Program-made: the position numbers and the translations under genes
Assembly (NCBI RefSeq): GCF_027359675.1
Contig: NZ_CP114789.1
Coordinates: forward strand, 56,882 to 120,881
DNA: 64,000 bases
Direction: 5' to 3'
Source: Roseibium sp. Sym1
GTDB lineage: Bacteria; Pseudomonadota; Alphaproteobacteria; Rhizobiales; Stappiaceae
Notes under the pieces: generated by a model
Database searches by the model: none
Told to the model about the DNA's origin: nothing
Seen by the model: only the letters and a program-made list of their open reading frames with translations
Shown here: one piece after another, positions 15,966-25,973 of the stretch
Layout of the letters: each line of letters begins with the position of its first letter
Numbering within the stretch: the stretch's first letter is position 1

Positions 15966-16979
15966 ATGGTGGCCGTTAAAGGTGGTGAAAGCCGCCGCAG
16001 GCTTATCGCCGGGCTGGAAGACACGCTGGGGTCTACGGTCCTGTCGGCGCTGTCGGACGAGGCCGTCGTTGAGATCATGCTCAACCCGGACGGACAGTTG
16101 TTCATCGAGCGTGTCGGCAAGGGCATGGAGCCCTCGGGCGAGATGACACCCCATGACGCCCAGATCATCATGGGCAAGGTCGCTCATGCGCTAGGTACCG
16201 AGATCACCTCTGACAAGCCGATCATTTCCGGTGAGCTGCCGATAGGCGGTCATCGTTTTGAGGGTCTTCTGCCACCGGTCGTTTCCAAGCCGTCCTTCAC
16301 GATCCGCAAGAAGGCATCGCTGCTCATCCCGCTTTCCAAGTATGTCGAGGATGGCGTGATGACGGACGGCCAGACCGCCGTGATCCGCGATGCAGTTGCG
16401 GGCCGCAAGAACATTCTTGTCTCGGGCGGCACCGGCACGGGCAAAACGACCCTGACGAACGCGATCATTGGCGAAATGGTTTCCGTTGCACCGGATCACC
16501 GTCTCGTCATTCTGGAGGACACGGCGGAAATCCAGTGTGCCGCCAGGAACGCCGTGATCCTGCACACGTCCGACACCGTGGACATGCAGCGGCTCCTGAA
16601 ATCGACGATGCGCTTGCGTCCCGACAGGATCATTGTCGGCGAAGTGCGTGACGGAGCGGCGCTGACGCTCCTTAAGGCATGGAACACGGGTCACCCGGGC
16701 GGCATCGCCACGGTTCACTCCGATAATGCCTATACCGCACTGACGCGGCTCGAACAGCTCATCGCGGAAGTGTCTCAGCAGCCCATGAGCCAAGTGATTG
16801 CGGAAGCTGTTGACCTGATTGTCTCAATCGAGCGCTCCCCGGAGAAGGGACGCATCGTTCGGGACATTGTGTCCGTCTCCGGCTTTCGGGACGGCACTTA
16901 TGACGTCCGCTCAGCCGTTGCATCACAGTTCCTCAACAAGAATTCCAACGACAGACAAGGGACCCTTCATGTCGCGTAA
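15966..16979 (+). CDS. trbB: TrbB conjugal-transfer ATPase (VirB11 family)
   Basis: The 337-residue protein has Walker [12 protein letters not shown] near residue 154, the Asp box [11 protein letters not shown], Walker B-like [13 protein letters not shown] and the His box [14 protein letters not shown], the full set of VirB11/TrbB hexameric secretion ATPases. It works at the cytoplasmic base of the channel with TrbE. CAAGGGG lies before the start; GTG 15960 and ATG 15966 are both possible and I use the ATG. It is the first gene of an eleven-gene operon and overlaps trbC by 11 bases. A second, diverged copy of its 3' end is at the right edge of the window. Confidence 0.95.
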   Translation: MVAVKGGESRRRLIAGLEDTLGSTVLSALSDEAVVEIMLNPDGQLFIERVGKGMEPSGEMTPHDAQIIMGKVAHALGTEITSDKPIISGELPIGGHRFEGLLPPVVSKPSFTIRKKASLLIPLSKYVEDGVMTDGQTAVIRDAVAGRKNILVSGGTGTGKTTLTNAIIGEMVSVAPDHRLVILEDTAEIQCAARNAVILHTSDTVDMQRLLKSTMRLRPDRIIVGEVRDGAALTLLKAWNTGHPGGIATVHSDNAYTALTRLEQLIAEVSQQPMSQVIAEAVDLIVSIERSPEKGRIVRDIVSVSGFRDGTYDVRSAVASQFLNKNSNDRQGTLHVA

Positions 16980-17328
16980 TTTTGTATTTCTTCTCTTTCT
17001 CGCCGGTGCAGGACTGTACCTAATTGAACCAGCCTTTGCCTCTGGTGGCGGTTCGCTTCCCTGGGAAGGTCCGCTTCAGCAGATCCAGGCCTCCATCAAC
17101 GGTCCTGTCGCTGGCGCCGTTGGCCTGATCGCGGTCGCGATCGCCGGCGGCATGCTGATCTTCGGCGGCGAGCTCAACGACTTCGCCCGCCGCATGGCCT
17201 ACGTGGTTCTGGTTCTCGGGATCCTTCTTGGCGCGTCCACGATCGTCGGCCTGTTCGGCTCTTCCGGCGCTTCCATCGGCATCGCTCCGGAAGGGAAAGC
17301 GGCAACCGTGGACCCGGCTCGTGACTGA
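16969..17328 (+). CDS. trbC: TrbC pilin precursor
   Basis: This is a 119-residue VirB2/TrbC-type pilin: a signal peptide ([15 protein letters not shown]...AFASGG) and two hydrophobic helices ([37 protein letters not shown]). The family is processed and, in RP4, cyclised to form the conjugative pilus. The ATG lies inside the end of trbB; the gene overlaps the next start as well. A copy at 63475-63834 differs at scattered positions. Confidence 0.93.
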   Translation: MSRNFVFLLFLAGAGLYLIEPAFASGGGSLPWEGPLQQIQASINGPVAGAVGLIAVAIAGGMLIFGGELNDFARRMAYVVLVLGILLGASTIVGLFGSSGASIGIAPEGKAATVDPARD

Positions 17329-17617
17329 TGCGCCGGGCCTCAACAGAGCGCGGATCCACCGCGCTCTTTCACGCCCGACACTGTTGTTCGGGGCAGACCG
17401 GGAGCTGGTGCTCGTGACCGGTCTTGCCTCGGTCATTCTGATTTTCGTGATCCTGAAACCCTATGCCGCCGTGCTCGGCGTAGCGATCTGGATCGTGGTG
17501 GTTGGCGTGCTGCGGATGATGGCCAAGGCGGACCCGCGGATGCGCGCTGTCTATCTGCGACACGTCAGATACCGCGCTTACTACCGGCCGACATCCACGC
17601 CCTGGCGGAAATACTGA
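17321..17617 (+). CDS. trbD: TrbD mating-pair formation protein (VirB3 family)
   Basis: The 98-residue protein begins [18 protein letters not shown] and carries one long hydrophobic hairpin ([34 protein letters not shown]), as VirB3/TrbD inner-membrane proteins do. I use the GTG at 17321 because the ATG at 17328 is out of frame and the same GTG is kept in the second copy at 63482. It overlaps trbC by 8 bases. VirB3-type proteins associate with the VirB4/TrbE ATPase encoded next. Confidence 0.9.
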   Translation: MTDAPGLNRARIHRALSRPTLLFGADRELVLVTGLASVILIFVILKPYAAVLGVAIWIVVVGVLRMMAKADPRMRAVYLRHVRYRAYYRPTSTPWRKY

Positions 17618-17619
17618 AC

Positions 17620-20067
17620 ATGGTAGCCCTCAAAAAATTCCGGCATGTCGCACCGTCCTTTTCCGACCTGCTCCCTTACGCGGCGCTGGTCGACAACGGC
17701 ATTGTGCTCCTGAAGGACGGGGGCCTGATGGCCGGCTGGTATTTTGCCGGGCCGGACAGCGAAAGCTCTACTGCGTTTGAGCGGAACGAAGTCTCCAGGC
17801 AGATCAACTCGGTTCTGGCTCGCCTCGGCAACGGCTGGATGATCCAGATGGAAGCGGTTCGCATTCCCTCAACTGGATATCCGGCCAAGGAAAGCTCGCA
17901 TTTTCCGGACCCGATCACTGCCTTGATCGATGACGAGCGCCGCCGACATTTCGAAGCCGGGGAGGGGCATTTCGAAAGCCAGCATGCCCTCATATTGACC
18001 TACCGACCGCCGGAGAAAAACAAGTCCAAGCTGGTGAAGTACATCTATTCGGACGAAGCCAGCCGGAACACGTCTTTTGCCTCCCGGACGCTTGAGTATT
18101 TCAAGACCACCATCCGCGAGTTCGAGCAGTACATGGCCAATGTCGTCTCGATCCGGCGCATGGAAACGCATGAAGTGCCAGAAAGAGAAGTGGGGAGGGA
18201 AGGGGAGAGGCGCGGCCGGTATGATGATCTGCTGCAGTTCGCCCGCTTCGCGCTGATCGGAGAAAACCATCCGATCAGGTTGCCGGACATTGCGATGTAT
18301 CTCGACTATCTGGTGACGGCGGAATTCCATCACGGCCTCAACCCCATCATCGATGGTCGTTATGTCGGCGTGGTGGCGATCGACGGGTTTCCGGCTGAAA
18401 GCTGGCCGGGGATCCTCAACGCCCTCGATCTGATGCCGATCACCTATCGTTGGTCCAGCCGTTTCATCTTCCTGGATCCGATCGAGGCGCGAGCTGTTCT
18501 GGAAAAGACGCGCAAGAAGTGGCTTCAGAAGGTGCGGCCGCTGATGGACCAGCTCTTCAAGACAAACTCCGGATCGCTCGACCAGGATGCCATGATGATG
18601 GTCGGGGAAACCGAAGACGCGATTGCCGAGGCAAGCTCGCAGCTCGTCGCCTTCGGCCATTACACGCCTGTCATCGTGCTCTTCGACACGAACCAGGCGC
18701 GGCTTCAGGAGAAATGCGAGGCGGTGCGCCGGCTTATCCAGAACGAAGGGTTTGGCAGTCGCATCGAAACCCTGAATACGACCGAAGCGTTCCTGGGAAG
18801 CCTGCCGGGCGTTTCCTATGCCAACGTTCGCGAACCTCTGGTGAGCACGCGCAATCTCGCGGACCTGGCTCCGCTGAATTCGGTCTGGGCCGGATCGCCG
18901 GAAGCGCCGTGCCCGTTTTATCCGATTGGATGCCCGCCGCTCATGCAGGTAGCGTCCGGCTCATCGCCCTTCCGCTTCAATCTTCATGTCGGGGATTTGG
19001 GGCATACGCTGATCTTCGGACCGACAGGTTCAGGTAAATCGACGCTTCTCGCGCTGATCGTAGCTCAATTCTTTCGCTATCTGAATGCGCAGGTGTTCGT
19101 CTTCGACAAGGGCAAGTCGATGTATCCGCTCACGCTTGCCGTTGGCGCGGATCACTATGACGTCGGCAAGTCGGAGACGCTGGCCTTTGCACCGCTCTCA
19201 TCCCTTGAGGACGATACCGACAAGGCGTTTGCTGCCGAGTGGCTGGAAACCCTGATCGAAATGCAGGGCGTGAAGGTTTTGCCGGAGCACCGCAACGCCA
19301 TCACCACGCAGATCGACTTGATGTCGAAGTCTCAGCGCCGGTCGTTGACCGACTTCGTGTCGGGCGTCCAGAACCGGGAAATCAAGGACGCGCTGCAATA
19401 TTACACTGTGGACGGCCCGATGGGCGCGCTCCTCGATGCCGAAGCGGACGGCCTGTCCCTCTCCAGGTTCCAGACCTTCGAGATCGAAGAGCTGATGAAC
19501 ATGGGCGACCGGAACCTGATCCCGGTCCTGCTTTATCTCTTCCGCCGGATCGAAAAACGCCTGACTGGGAACCCAAGTCTGCTCATCCTGGACGAGGCCT
19601 GGCTGATGCTTGGCCATCCGGTCTTCCGCGACAAGATCCGGGAATGGCTGAAGGTTCTGCGCAAGGCCAATTGCGCGGTGGTCCTGGCAACGCAATCGAT
19701 CTCGGATGCCGATCGTTCCGGCATCATCGACGTTCTGAAGGAAAGCTGCCCGACCAAAGTTTGCCTGCCCAACGGCGAAGCCCGGGTGTCCGGAACGCGC
19801 GAATTCTACGAAAAGCTCGGCTTCAACGAACAGCAGATCGAAATCATCGCCTCGGCGATCCCGAAGCGAGAATACTACGTCACGTCCCCAGACGGTCGCC
19901 GGCTGTTCAACATGGCGCTCGGCCCGATCACACTGTCCTTCGTCGGCGCATCAGCTAAGGACGATCTCAAGCGGATCGATGAACTTCACCTCCACTACGG
20001 CGAAAAATGGCCCGCCGAATGGCTCAAGCAAAGAGGAATCGACAATGCCGAACAGCTTCTTGTCTAA
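17620..20067 (+). CDS. trbE: TrbE conjugal-transfer ATPase (VirB4 family)
   Basis: At 815 residues it has the normal length of TrbE. Walker A GPTGSGKSTLL is at about residue 467, Walker B LLILDEAWLML at about 652, and the VirB4-specific CPFYPIGCPP-like linker and DKGKSMYPL region are present. It is the large inner-membrane-associated ATPase that energises pilus assembly and substrate transfer. It starts 2 bases after trbD and overlaps trbJ. The first 21 residues recur, nearly unchanged, as the start of a chimeric ORF at 63183. Confidence 0.95.
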   Translation: MVALKKFRHVAPSFSDLLPYAALVDNGIVLLKDGGLMAGWYFAGPDSESSTAFERNEVSRQINSVLARLGNGWMIQMEAVRIPSTGYPAKESSHFPDPITALIDDERRRHFEAGEGHFESQHALILTYRPPEKNKSKLVKYIYSDEASRNTSFASRTLEYFKTTIREFEQYMANVVSIRRMETHEVPEREVGREGERRGRYDDLLQFARFALIGENHPIRLPDIAMYLDYLVTAEFHHGLNPIIDGRYVGVVAIDGFPAESWPGILNALDLMPITYRWSSRFIFLDPIEARAVLEKTRKKWLQKVRPLMDQLFKTNSGSLDQDAMMMVGETEDAIAEASSQLVAFGHYTPVIVLFDTNQARLQEKCEAVRRLIQNEGFGSRIETLNTTEAFLGSLPGVSYANVREPLVSTRNLADLAPLNSVWAGSPEAPCPFYPIGCPPLMQVASGSSPFRFNLHVGDLGHTLIFGPTGSGKSTLLALIVAQFFRYLNAQVFVFDKGKSMYPLTLAVGADHYDVGKSETLAFAPLSSLEDDTDKAFAAEWLETLIEMQGVKVLPEHRNAITTQIDLMSKSQRRSLTDFVSGVQNREIKDALQYYTVDGPMGALLDAEADGLSLSRFQTFEIEELMNMGDRNLIPVLLYLFRRIEKRLTGNPSLLILDEAWLMLGHPVFRDKIREWLKVLRKANCAVVLATQSISDADRSGIIDVLKESCPTKVCLPNGEARVSGTREFYEKLGFNEQQIEIIASAIPKREYYVTSPDGRRLFNMALGPITLSFVGASAKDDLKRIDELHLHYGEKWPAEWLKQRGIDNAEQLLV

Positions 20068-20839
20068 ATCGCTCGCCAGCGTTCTTTGTGTGATCGGCCT
20101 TGCAGGACCGGCCCATGCCGGCGGCGGCGGTATCACCGGCGCGACCGAGTTCACGCAGATCCTCAACAACAGCGAGCTCATTGCACTCGGCGGTCAGAAC
20201 GCCGAGCAGATCGCCAATCAGGTGCAGCAAATCGGCAACCAGATCCAGATGATCGAAAACCAGATCTCGATCTACGAAAACATGCTGCAGAACACGTTGT
20301 CGCTGCCGATGCAGGTATGGGGCGAGGTTGAGCAAAACCTCGGTCAACTGCAGAGCCTGGTTCAAAAGGGTCAGGCCATGGCGTTCTCAATGGGCAATCT
20401 GGACGACACGCTGAAACAGCGGTTCCAGAGCTACGCGGAGTTCGCGAAGAACGGCCTGCCGGATGGGCAGTCGTTCTCGACCATGTATCAAGGCTGGTCG
20501 GATACGAACCGGGACACGATCTCCTCGACGCTGAAGGCGGCCGGATACACCTCCGATCAATTCGCGACCGAAGAGGACACCATGCGCCAGCTACGGCAGC
20601 ATTCTCAGTCGGCCGAGGGACAAAAGCAGGCCCTGCAGGTTGGCCACGAGATTGCCGCTCAGCAAGTTGAACAGATGCAGAAGCTTCGCGGTCTTGTCTC
20701 ACAGCAGATGACCATGATGGGGACCTGGTACCAGTCTGAACAGACGGCACGCGATCACACCAAAGCAGCCTCAGATCAGTTCTTCAAAAACCCGAACGTC
20801 TCTTCTGGGAACGGGCAAGACTTCAAACCTCAGTGGTAA
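20045..20839 (+). CDS. trbJ: TrbJ mating-pair formation protein (VirB5-like)
   Basis: The 264-residue protein has a signal peptide ending at GPAHAGGG and a long helical, Gln-rich body (NQVQQIGNQIQMIENQISIYE) typical of TrbJ/VirB5 minor pilus proteins. The start lies within the end of trbE. Its last residues, FFKNPNVSSGNGQDFKPQW, are closely repeated at the end of the next small protein, an unusual shared tail. In some systems TrbJ is linked to entry exclusion together with TrbK. Confidence 0.9.
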   Translation: MPNSFLSKSLASVLCVIGLAGPAHAGGGGITGATEFTQILNNSELIALGGQNAEQIANQVQQIGNQIQMIENQISIYENMLQNTLSLPMQVWGEVEQNLGQLQSLVQKGQAMAFSMGNLDDTLKQRFQSYAEFAKNGLPDGQSFSTMYQGWSDTNRDTISSTLKAAGYTSDQFATEEDTMRQLRQHSQSAEGQKQALQVGHEIAAQQVEQMQKLRGLVSQQMTMMGTWYQSEQTARDHTKAASDQFFKNPNVSSGNGQDFKPQW

Positions 20840-20843
20840 ACAT

Positions 20844-21086
20844 ATGACATTCAAACTTCCTATCGTTGTGTTGATCGCGCTTCTCGCGGCTGTTGCCGGT
20901 GCGGGCGCAACATACGTGATCGTACCGAAAACCGATCCCGAAGTTACCGAACTGCTGAGACGCCAAGTTGAGTTGGCGGAGGAAGCAAAAGCAAAGCGTG
21001 AAGCTTCCCAGAAGGCCGCCAAAGAATTCTTCAAGGCGCCCGATATTGAACCGGGCAGCGGGCAGGATTTCAAACCTCAGTGGTAA
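20844..21086 (+). CDS. trbK: TrbK-like small membrane protein
   Basis: This 80-residue protein sits at the position of trbK between trbJ and trbL. It has an N-terminal membrane anchor (IVVLIALLAAVAGAGATYVI) and a charged helical stretch (LLRRQVELAEEAKAKREA). The C-terminus FFKAPDIEPGSGQDFKPQW is almost the same as the tail of TrbJ. TrbK proteins are entry-exclusion factors that block uptake of the same plasmid; sequence conservation is low in the family, so the name rests mainly on position and size. The start is 4 bases after trbJ. Confidence 0.65.
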   Translation: MTFKLPIVVLIALLAAVAGAGATYVIVPKTDPEVTELLRRQVELAEEAKAKREASQKAAKEFFKAPDIEPGSGQDFKPQW

Positions 21087-21106
21087 GTAAGTAGGGGGCT
21101 GTGACT

Positions 21107-22324
21107 ATGGCCAGGGGAAAGTTCGGACCACTTTTGGGAACACTCGTTTTGGGAATGGTGTTCGCAAGCATATTCGCCTCGACTGGATTTGCCCAGAGCG
21201 GCGGGGCGCTGGATACTGTTCAAAACAGTTTGGCAAACGCCGCAAAGAGCTGGGAGTCCACGCTCATTAGCGGCGCAACATCTCTCTTCTGGCTGCTTGC
21301 CACGATCGAGATCGGCTTGGCGGCTGTCTGGCTAGGCGTGAACGCAGCCTCTCTGGAGGTCTGGGCGACAGAATTGGTCAAACGGATCATTTTTATCGGC
21401 TTTTTCGCATTCGTGCTGACCCAAGGCCCACAGCTAGCAAAGGACATCGTTGATAGCCTTTGGGGGATCGGAAGCGGAAGTGTCTCGGGTAAACTCTCCC
21501 CTGCCGACCTCTTCGATACAGGTTTGCAGGTCAACGGCATCCTGAATGAGCAAATTCAAAATCTGGATTGGACTGCCATTGCTCAAGCATTGATGCTTGC
21601 CGGCTCCGGCCTCATCGTTCTCCTTTGCATGGCGTTGTTTGCGGCAGTTTTGCTCTCTGTCATCGTAGAAATGTACATCGGGCTTATCGCCGGCATGATC
21701 ATGCTCGGTTTGGGCGGCTCGTCCTACACTAAAGACTTTGCCGTTCGCTATCTGATCTACGCGTTCAGCATCGGCATGAAATTGATGGCCCTCAGCATCA
21801 TCGCCAAGACCGGTTCAAGTCTTTTGACGAACCTGGCGGCGGATCCGACCATGACGACAACCGCATCTGGTCCCGGCATGCTGGCAGCTATTGCGTTGGC
21901 GATGTTCGCGCTTTCAATCTTCGTTCCGAACATCGTCCAGGGCGTGGTTCAAGGAGTGTCTGCCGGCAGCGGTATGGAAGTCATTAGATCCGGACAAGGG
22001 ACATCCTACTACGCTGGCGCGGCATTCCGGCAAACTGCCAGCGTGGCGGGGGGAATTGCCGGAGCCGGGATCGGCGCGGCCGGATTGGCGTCGAGTTCTT
22101 ATCAAGCTGGGAGAGCAGCGTCCGATGCCGGGCACTCGCCAGCCCGCAGTGTTGCGGCTGCATTTGGCACAGGCGGAAAAGCCCTAGCCTCCGCAGCCGC
22201 GGACAAGTTGACCGGAGCGCCGAGCGCTCACGGGTCTTCAACGCTAGGTCTCGCCAATCACAAGCTGAAGCAATCCCTTCCAAACAAACCAACTGGCGGC
22301 GGGTCTTCGCCCAAATCCTCCTGA
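21107..22324 (+). CDS. trbL: TrbL mating-pair formation membrane protein (VirB6 family)
   Basis: The 405-residue protein has a signal-like N-terminus (ending GFAQSGG), at least five hydrophobic segments between about residues 55 and 290 (LFWLLATIEIGLAAVWLGV; IIFIGFFAFVLTQG; GLIVLLCMALFAAVLLSVI; MLAAIALAMFALSIFV), and a long glycine/serine/alanine-rich tail. This is the TrbL/VirB6 form, which builds the inner-membrane part of the channel. The ATG at 21107 follows a GTAGGGGG ribosome site. Confidence 0.92.
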   Translation: MARGKFGPLLGTLVLGMVFASIFASTGFAQSGGALDTVQNSLANAAKSWESTLISGATSLFWLLATIEIGLAAVWLGVNAASLEVWATELVKRIIFIGFFAFVLTQGPQLAKDIVDSLWGIGSGSVSGKLSPADLFDTGLQVNGILNEQIQNLDWTAIAQALMLAGSGLIVLLCMALFAAVLLSVIVEMYIGLIAGMIMLGLGGSSYTKDFAVRYLIYAFSIGMKLMALSIIAKTGSSLLTNLAADPTMTTTASGPGMLAAIALAMFALSIFVPNIVQGVVQGVSAGSGMEVIRSGQGTSYYAGAAFRQTASVAGGIAGAGIGAAGLASSSYQAGRAASDAGHSPARSVAAAFGTGGKALASAAADKLTGAPSAHGSSTLGLANHKLKQSLPNKPTGGGSSPKSS

Positions 22325-22339
22325 GCAATAGGCACCTAG

Positions 22340-23002
22340 ATGGCAAAACATACTCCAATCGATAATCCCTATCTTGCCGCTCGGATGGAATGGAACGAGC
22401 GCTACGGATCATACGTACGCACCGCTCGCGTTTGGCAGGGTATCGGCCTGCTCGCTATGGCGATGGCGATCATCGGCTTTGGGTTCGCGCTCTACCAGAG
22501 CACGCAAGTCAAGCTCGTTCCTTATATCGTAGAGGTGGACAAGCTCGGCACACCCGCGATCGGTGGCTTCCCTGCTCAGATTGAATACGCCGATGAGCGC
22601 GTTGTCCGTTCCATGCTCGGAGCCTGGATCACTAATTTCCGCTCTGTTACGCCGGACACGGTTGTCGCCAAAGGATACATCGACCGAGTTTACGCGATGC
22701 TGCGGCAGACGGACGTTGCCACCCAAAAGGTCAACAACTTCTACCGGACGAACTCTCCGTTCGATCGGGCGCAATCCCGCACCGTGTCAGTCGAGGTGAC
22801 GAGCATCGTGCCCCTCTCCAATCAATCCTATCAGATCGACTGGACCGAGATCGAACGGGACAGGAAGGGCAAAGAGCTTCAGACGAAGCGCTGGCGCGGA
22901 GTTGCGGCCGTGACTCTATCGCCACCACAGGATGAAGCTATCATCAGGCTAAATCCAATCGGTCTTTATCTCAAGGACTTCGATTGGACCGCGCAATTGT
23001 AA
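22340..23002 (+). CDS. trbF: TrbF mating-pair formation protein (VirB8 family)
   Basis: The 220-residue protein has one N-terminal membrane segment ([18 protein letters not shown]) followed by a periplasmic domain with [12 protein letters not shown], the NFRSVTPD region and [12 protein letters not shown], as in TrbF/VirB8. These proteins are scaffold dimers in the periplasm that contact the VirB9/10 homologues TrbG and TrbI. It starts 15 bases after trbL within the same operon. Confidence 0.93.
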   Translation: MAKHTPIDNPYLAARMEWNERYGSYVRTARVWQGIGLLAMAMAIIGFGFALYQSTQVKLVPYIVEVDKLGTPAIGGFPAQIEYADERVVRSMLGAWITNFRSVTPDTVVAKGYIDRVYAMLRQTDVATQKVNNFYRTNSPFDRAQSRTVSVEVTSIVPLSNQSYQIDWTEIERDRKGKELQTKRWRGVAAVTLSPPQDEAIIRLNPIGLYLKDFDWTAQL

Positions 23003-23031
23003 GCAAATCACACGCTCAGAGAGTGAAAGTT

Positions 23032-23865
23032 ATGTTCCAGAAAATCAGACTGCACGCGGGCGTGTGCATGTTCGTGGCTGCGGCCGCTGGCACCGTCCTA
23101 CCTGTTCAAGCTTTGGCTGCCGACTACACGGCAAAGGAGCTGCGCGCCCTCGGGCTTTCAAGCGACTGGCGCAACGGCCGCGGCGTCATTACCAAAGGTC
23201 CGGACGGCAAGGTGATCTATCTCTACGGCCAGGTCCAGCCAACAGTGGTTTGCGCTCCCCTGCAGGTCTGCGACGTGGAGCTGCAGCCTGGGGAAGCCGT
23301 TCGCAACGTCATGGTCGGGGATACGGTTCGCTGGAAGGTGGATCCGGCAACATCGGGGGGACCGGGGGGAAATTCAGTTCACTTGATCATCAAGCCGACT
23401 GAACCCGGGCTTGTCACATCCATGGTGGTGACGACATCGAGGCGCACCTATCAGATCAAACTTCAAAGCGACAGTCACCGTTACATGGCCCGGGTGGGCT
23501 TCGATTACCCTGAAGACATACAGGCCAAATTCGAAGCGGCCAATCGCCAGCTTGAAGCAAGCATCATCCCCGGCGCCGGCGTCCCTGCCGAAAACCTGGA
23601 CTTCAAATACCACGTTCACGGGCAAGCCCGCTGGCGGCCGACACGTGTCTATTCGGACGGCACCAAAACTTACATCCAGTTTCCCTCAGGAATGGCGTCC
23701 GGGGATGCACCGGTTCTTTACATCACCTCCGGGGGACAGAACCAGATCGTCAACTATCGCCTGAAGGGCACCCTCATGATCGTGGACTACACGATCGACC
23801 AGGCGGTGCTCGTGTCCGGTGTTGGTTACAGCCAGCAAAAAGTTCGCATCAATAGGGGAGGCTGA
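23032..23865 (+). CDS. trbG: TrbG mating-pair formation protein (VirB9 family)
   Basis: The 277-residue protein has a signal peptide (ending VQALAADYT), then VirB9-type beta domains: [29 protein letters not shown], and a C-terminal domain with [18 protein letters not shown]. It would form part of the outer-membrane core ring with TrbH and TrbI. I start at the ATG at 23032, just before the signal peptide, rather than 16 codons upstream. Confidence 0.93.
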   Translation: MFQKIRLHAGVCMFVAAAAGTVLPVQALAADYTAKELRALGLSSDWRNGRGVITKGPDGKVIYLYGQVQPTVVCAPLQVCDVELQPGEAVRNVMVGDTVRWKVDPATSGGPGGNSVHLIIKPTEPGLVTSMVVTTSRRTYQIKLQSDSHRYMARVGFDYPEDIQAKFEAANRQLEASIIPGAGVPAENLDFKYHVHGQARWRPTRVYSDGTKTYIQFPSGMASGDAPVLYITSGGQNQIVNYRLKGTLMIVDYTIDQAVLVSGVGYSQQKVRINRGG

Positions 23866-23867
23866 TC

Positions 23868-24332
23868 ATGTTGCACACTCGCCGCTCAATTCTGAAAGCC
23901 ATCGGCATTTCGGCGCTGGTCACTCCCATGGCCGGCTGCATGACGCAAAGTGGCTGGTTCAACCCGACTACAAGCGTTGACGCTGCCAATCTGTCGCCTT
24001 CCGCTGCAAGCATCGTCGCCGGCGACATGGTTGCAAAACTCTCTGAACATGTCGGAGCTGGAACGGGAACCATATTCCTCAAGGCTGACAATTCCCAGTT
24101 CGGCCTTGCCCTCGAAAGCTCTCTGCGCGGATGGGGTTACGCGGTCGCCGAGGCCGACCAACAGCCATCGGGCGACACGATCATTCCCCTTGCTTACACG
24201 GTCGATTCCGATGCCGGGCAGATCTTCGTTCGCCTCACCACGCCAACCATCGAGCTGGCGAGGACTTATCAGGCAACGGCAACCGGCGCGTCTCCGACAA
24301 GTCCGGTTTCCGTTTTGACCAGAACAGTCTAG
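23868..24332 (+). CDS. trbH: TrbH outer-membrane lipoprotein
   Basis: The 154-residue protein begins with RRSILKAIGISALVTPMAGC, a lipoprotein signal with the acylated Cys in MAGC. The remainder is a compact domain (AASIVAGDMVAKLSEHVG) matching TrbH in position and size. In the VirB-type core the lipoprotein stabilises the VirB9-like partner. It lies 2 bases after trbG. Confidence 0.9.
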   Translation: MLHTRRSILKAIGISALVTPMAGCMTQSGWFNPTTSVDAANLSPSAASIVAGDMVAKLSEHVGAGTGTIFLKADNSQFGLALESSLRGWGYAVAEADQQPSGDTIIPLAYTVDSDAGQIFVRLTTPTIELARTYQATATGASPTSPVSVLTRTV

Positions 24333-24344
24333 AGGCGTGCACTC

Positions 24345-25688
24345 ATGAGCAATTCGGATTCCAATGTGCATCTGGCGGGCGACGACATTCGCGCCGACGA
24401 TGAGGCTCCCAAGATTCGTCGCTTAAACCGGCTGCCGATATTTCTATTCATCGGACTCGTTGTCGTTTTCGGCGTCGTGATCATCTATGGCCTTGCGACC
24501 CGTGGCATCACGTCCGGCGGCAGCGTTGTTGAGGATGGAGGTGGATCGCCGGCGAGCGGTTTTGCGGATCAGCTCAAGGCCGGCATCAGCAACGGCGTGA
24601 TCGATCCCCCAGGGCAACCAATAACGCCGGTTCGGCCGGAACCAGTTGAAGTTGCCAAACCGGAAATCGTGCAAGCGCAGAAGCCGTATAGCAATCCGTT
24701 TCAGCAGCGACCCGCCTCACCGGACGCTGTAATCGAACCGCAGGAAACGGAGATAGATTGGCGCGAAAGGATGAAGCGCCGCAACGAAGAGCAGGAAATG
24801 CAGGAGTTGCAGCGGCAACGGATGAAGCGGCTGCAATCAATTGACGCGGCTTATGACAGTCCAATCGTCGTGAATATCGATGACCTGGAGGGGCAGGGGC
24901 AAGGATCGCAGACCATCCAGGGCAATCAGACAGGAAACGGGGCCTTTACGCGCAGCCCGTCTTCTCCGGATCTTCTGTCCGCTGCCCTGCAGGCGGCGCA
25001 AGGCGGGTCTGCCAATGCGGATCCAAACGGACAATTCGGCAAACAGGACTTCTTCAATCAGGACATCTCGGAAGCCGGATATCTGGCGAACCGCGTTGTT
25101 CCGCAGCAGTCACCCTATGAATTGAAGCGTGGCTCGGTGATCCCGGCAACGCTCATCACAGGCATCAATTCGGACCTTCCCGGCCGTATCACCGGCCAGG
25201 TCAGACAGAACGTCTATGATAGCGCAACCGGCCATCTGCTTTTGATCCCTCAAGGAACCAAACTGTTCGGCCGGTATGATTCCGATGTGTCGTTCGGTCA
25301 GAAGCGCGTGCTCGTCGTCTGGACAGATATCATCTTCCCAAATGGAGCTACCTTGCAGATCGGCTCCATGGGGGGCGTTGACGGCGAAGGTTATGGCGGT
25401 TTCAAGGACAAGGTGAACAACCATTACCTGCGCACCTTTGGGTCCGCAGCGCTTCTCGCAATTATCGGAACTGGAATTGATATGGCTGTTCCGGAGAGCT
25501 CTACGCTTTCCACCCAGGACACGGCCTCAGATGCCGCCCGCCGCAACTTCGCGGAAGTGTTCGGCCGGGTGGTGGAGCGGACTATCAACAAGAACCTCGA
25601 TGTCCAGCCGACACTTCAGATCCGGCCGGGATACAATTTCAATATTCTGGTCGATCAGGACATCATCTTTCCGGGATCGTATGGCTGA
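24345..25688 (+). CDS. trbI: TrbI mating-pair formation protein (VirB10 family)
   Basis: The 447-residue protein has a short cytoplasmic start, a membrane helix (LPIFLFIGLVVVFGVVIIYGL, about residues 29-49), a proline/glutamine-rich periplasmic linker and the C-terminal VirB10 beta-barrel domain (KRGSVIPATLITGINSDLP, GHLLLIPQGTKLFGRYD, RPGYNFNILVDQDIIFP). It spans both membranes and couples ATPase energy to the outer gate. It is the last gene of the operon; no clear terminator was found after it. Confidence 0.95.
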   Translation: MSNSDSNVHLAGDDIRADDEAPKIRRLNRLPIFLFIGLVVVFGVVIIYGLATRGITSGGSVVEDGGGSPASGFADQLKAGISNGVIDPPGQPITPVRPEPVEVAKPEIVQAQKPYSNPFQQRPASPDAVIEPQETEIDWRERMKRRNEEQEMQELQRQRMKRLQSIDAAYDSPIVVNIDDLEGQGQGSQTIQGNQTGNGAFTRSPSSPDLLSAALQAAQGGSANADPNGQFGKQDFFNQDISEAGYLANRVVPQQSPYELKRGSVIPATLITGINSDLPGRITGQVRQNVYDSATGHLLLIPQGTKLFGRYDSDVSFGQKRVLVVWTDIIFPNGATLQIGSMGGVDGEGYGGFKDKVNNHYLRTFGSAALLAIIGTGIDMAVPESSTLSTQDTASDAARRNFAEVFGRVVERTINKNLDVQPTLQIRPGYNFNILVDQDIIFPGSYG

Positions 25689-25973
25689 CTATGCTGAAAC
25701 ACAGGAAGGCGATTGAATTAGGAAAGAGATGTTCCGATGGCTGAGGGCATGTTGGGTCGCACTCCACTCAACCGAAGGACTCCGCGCTAAGCCGGAAGAA
25801 ACTCGGGTCTCAGGTCAGACGCCAAGCGGACGCCAAAAAATGGCACGCTTGCACTGGGTGCAACTATTAATGCAATTTTGATTACACAGCCTGCTCTTTG
25901 CCCACACGGCCTAGCCAAGAAAACGTTAAGGAAAAGCAGCCCCTCGACTTTGCCGAAAAGATTAAGCGCCACG

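Noticed and set aside
25689..25973. traI/traR-type quorum genes or a terminator after trbI
   Set aside because: No frame codes for a LuxI/LuxR-type protein here, and no stem with a T-run was found.
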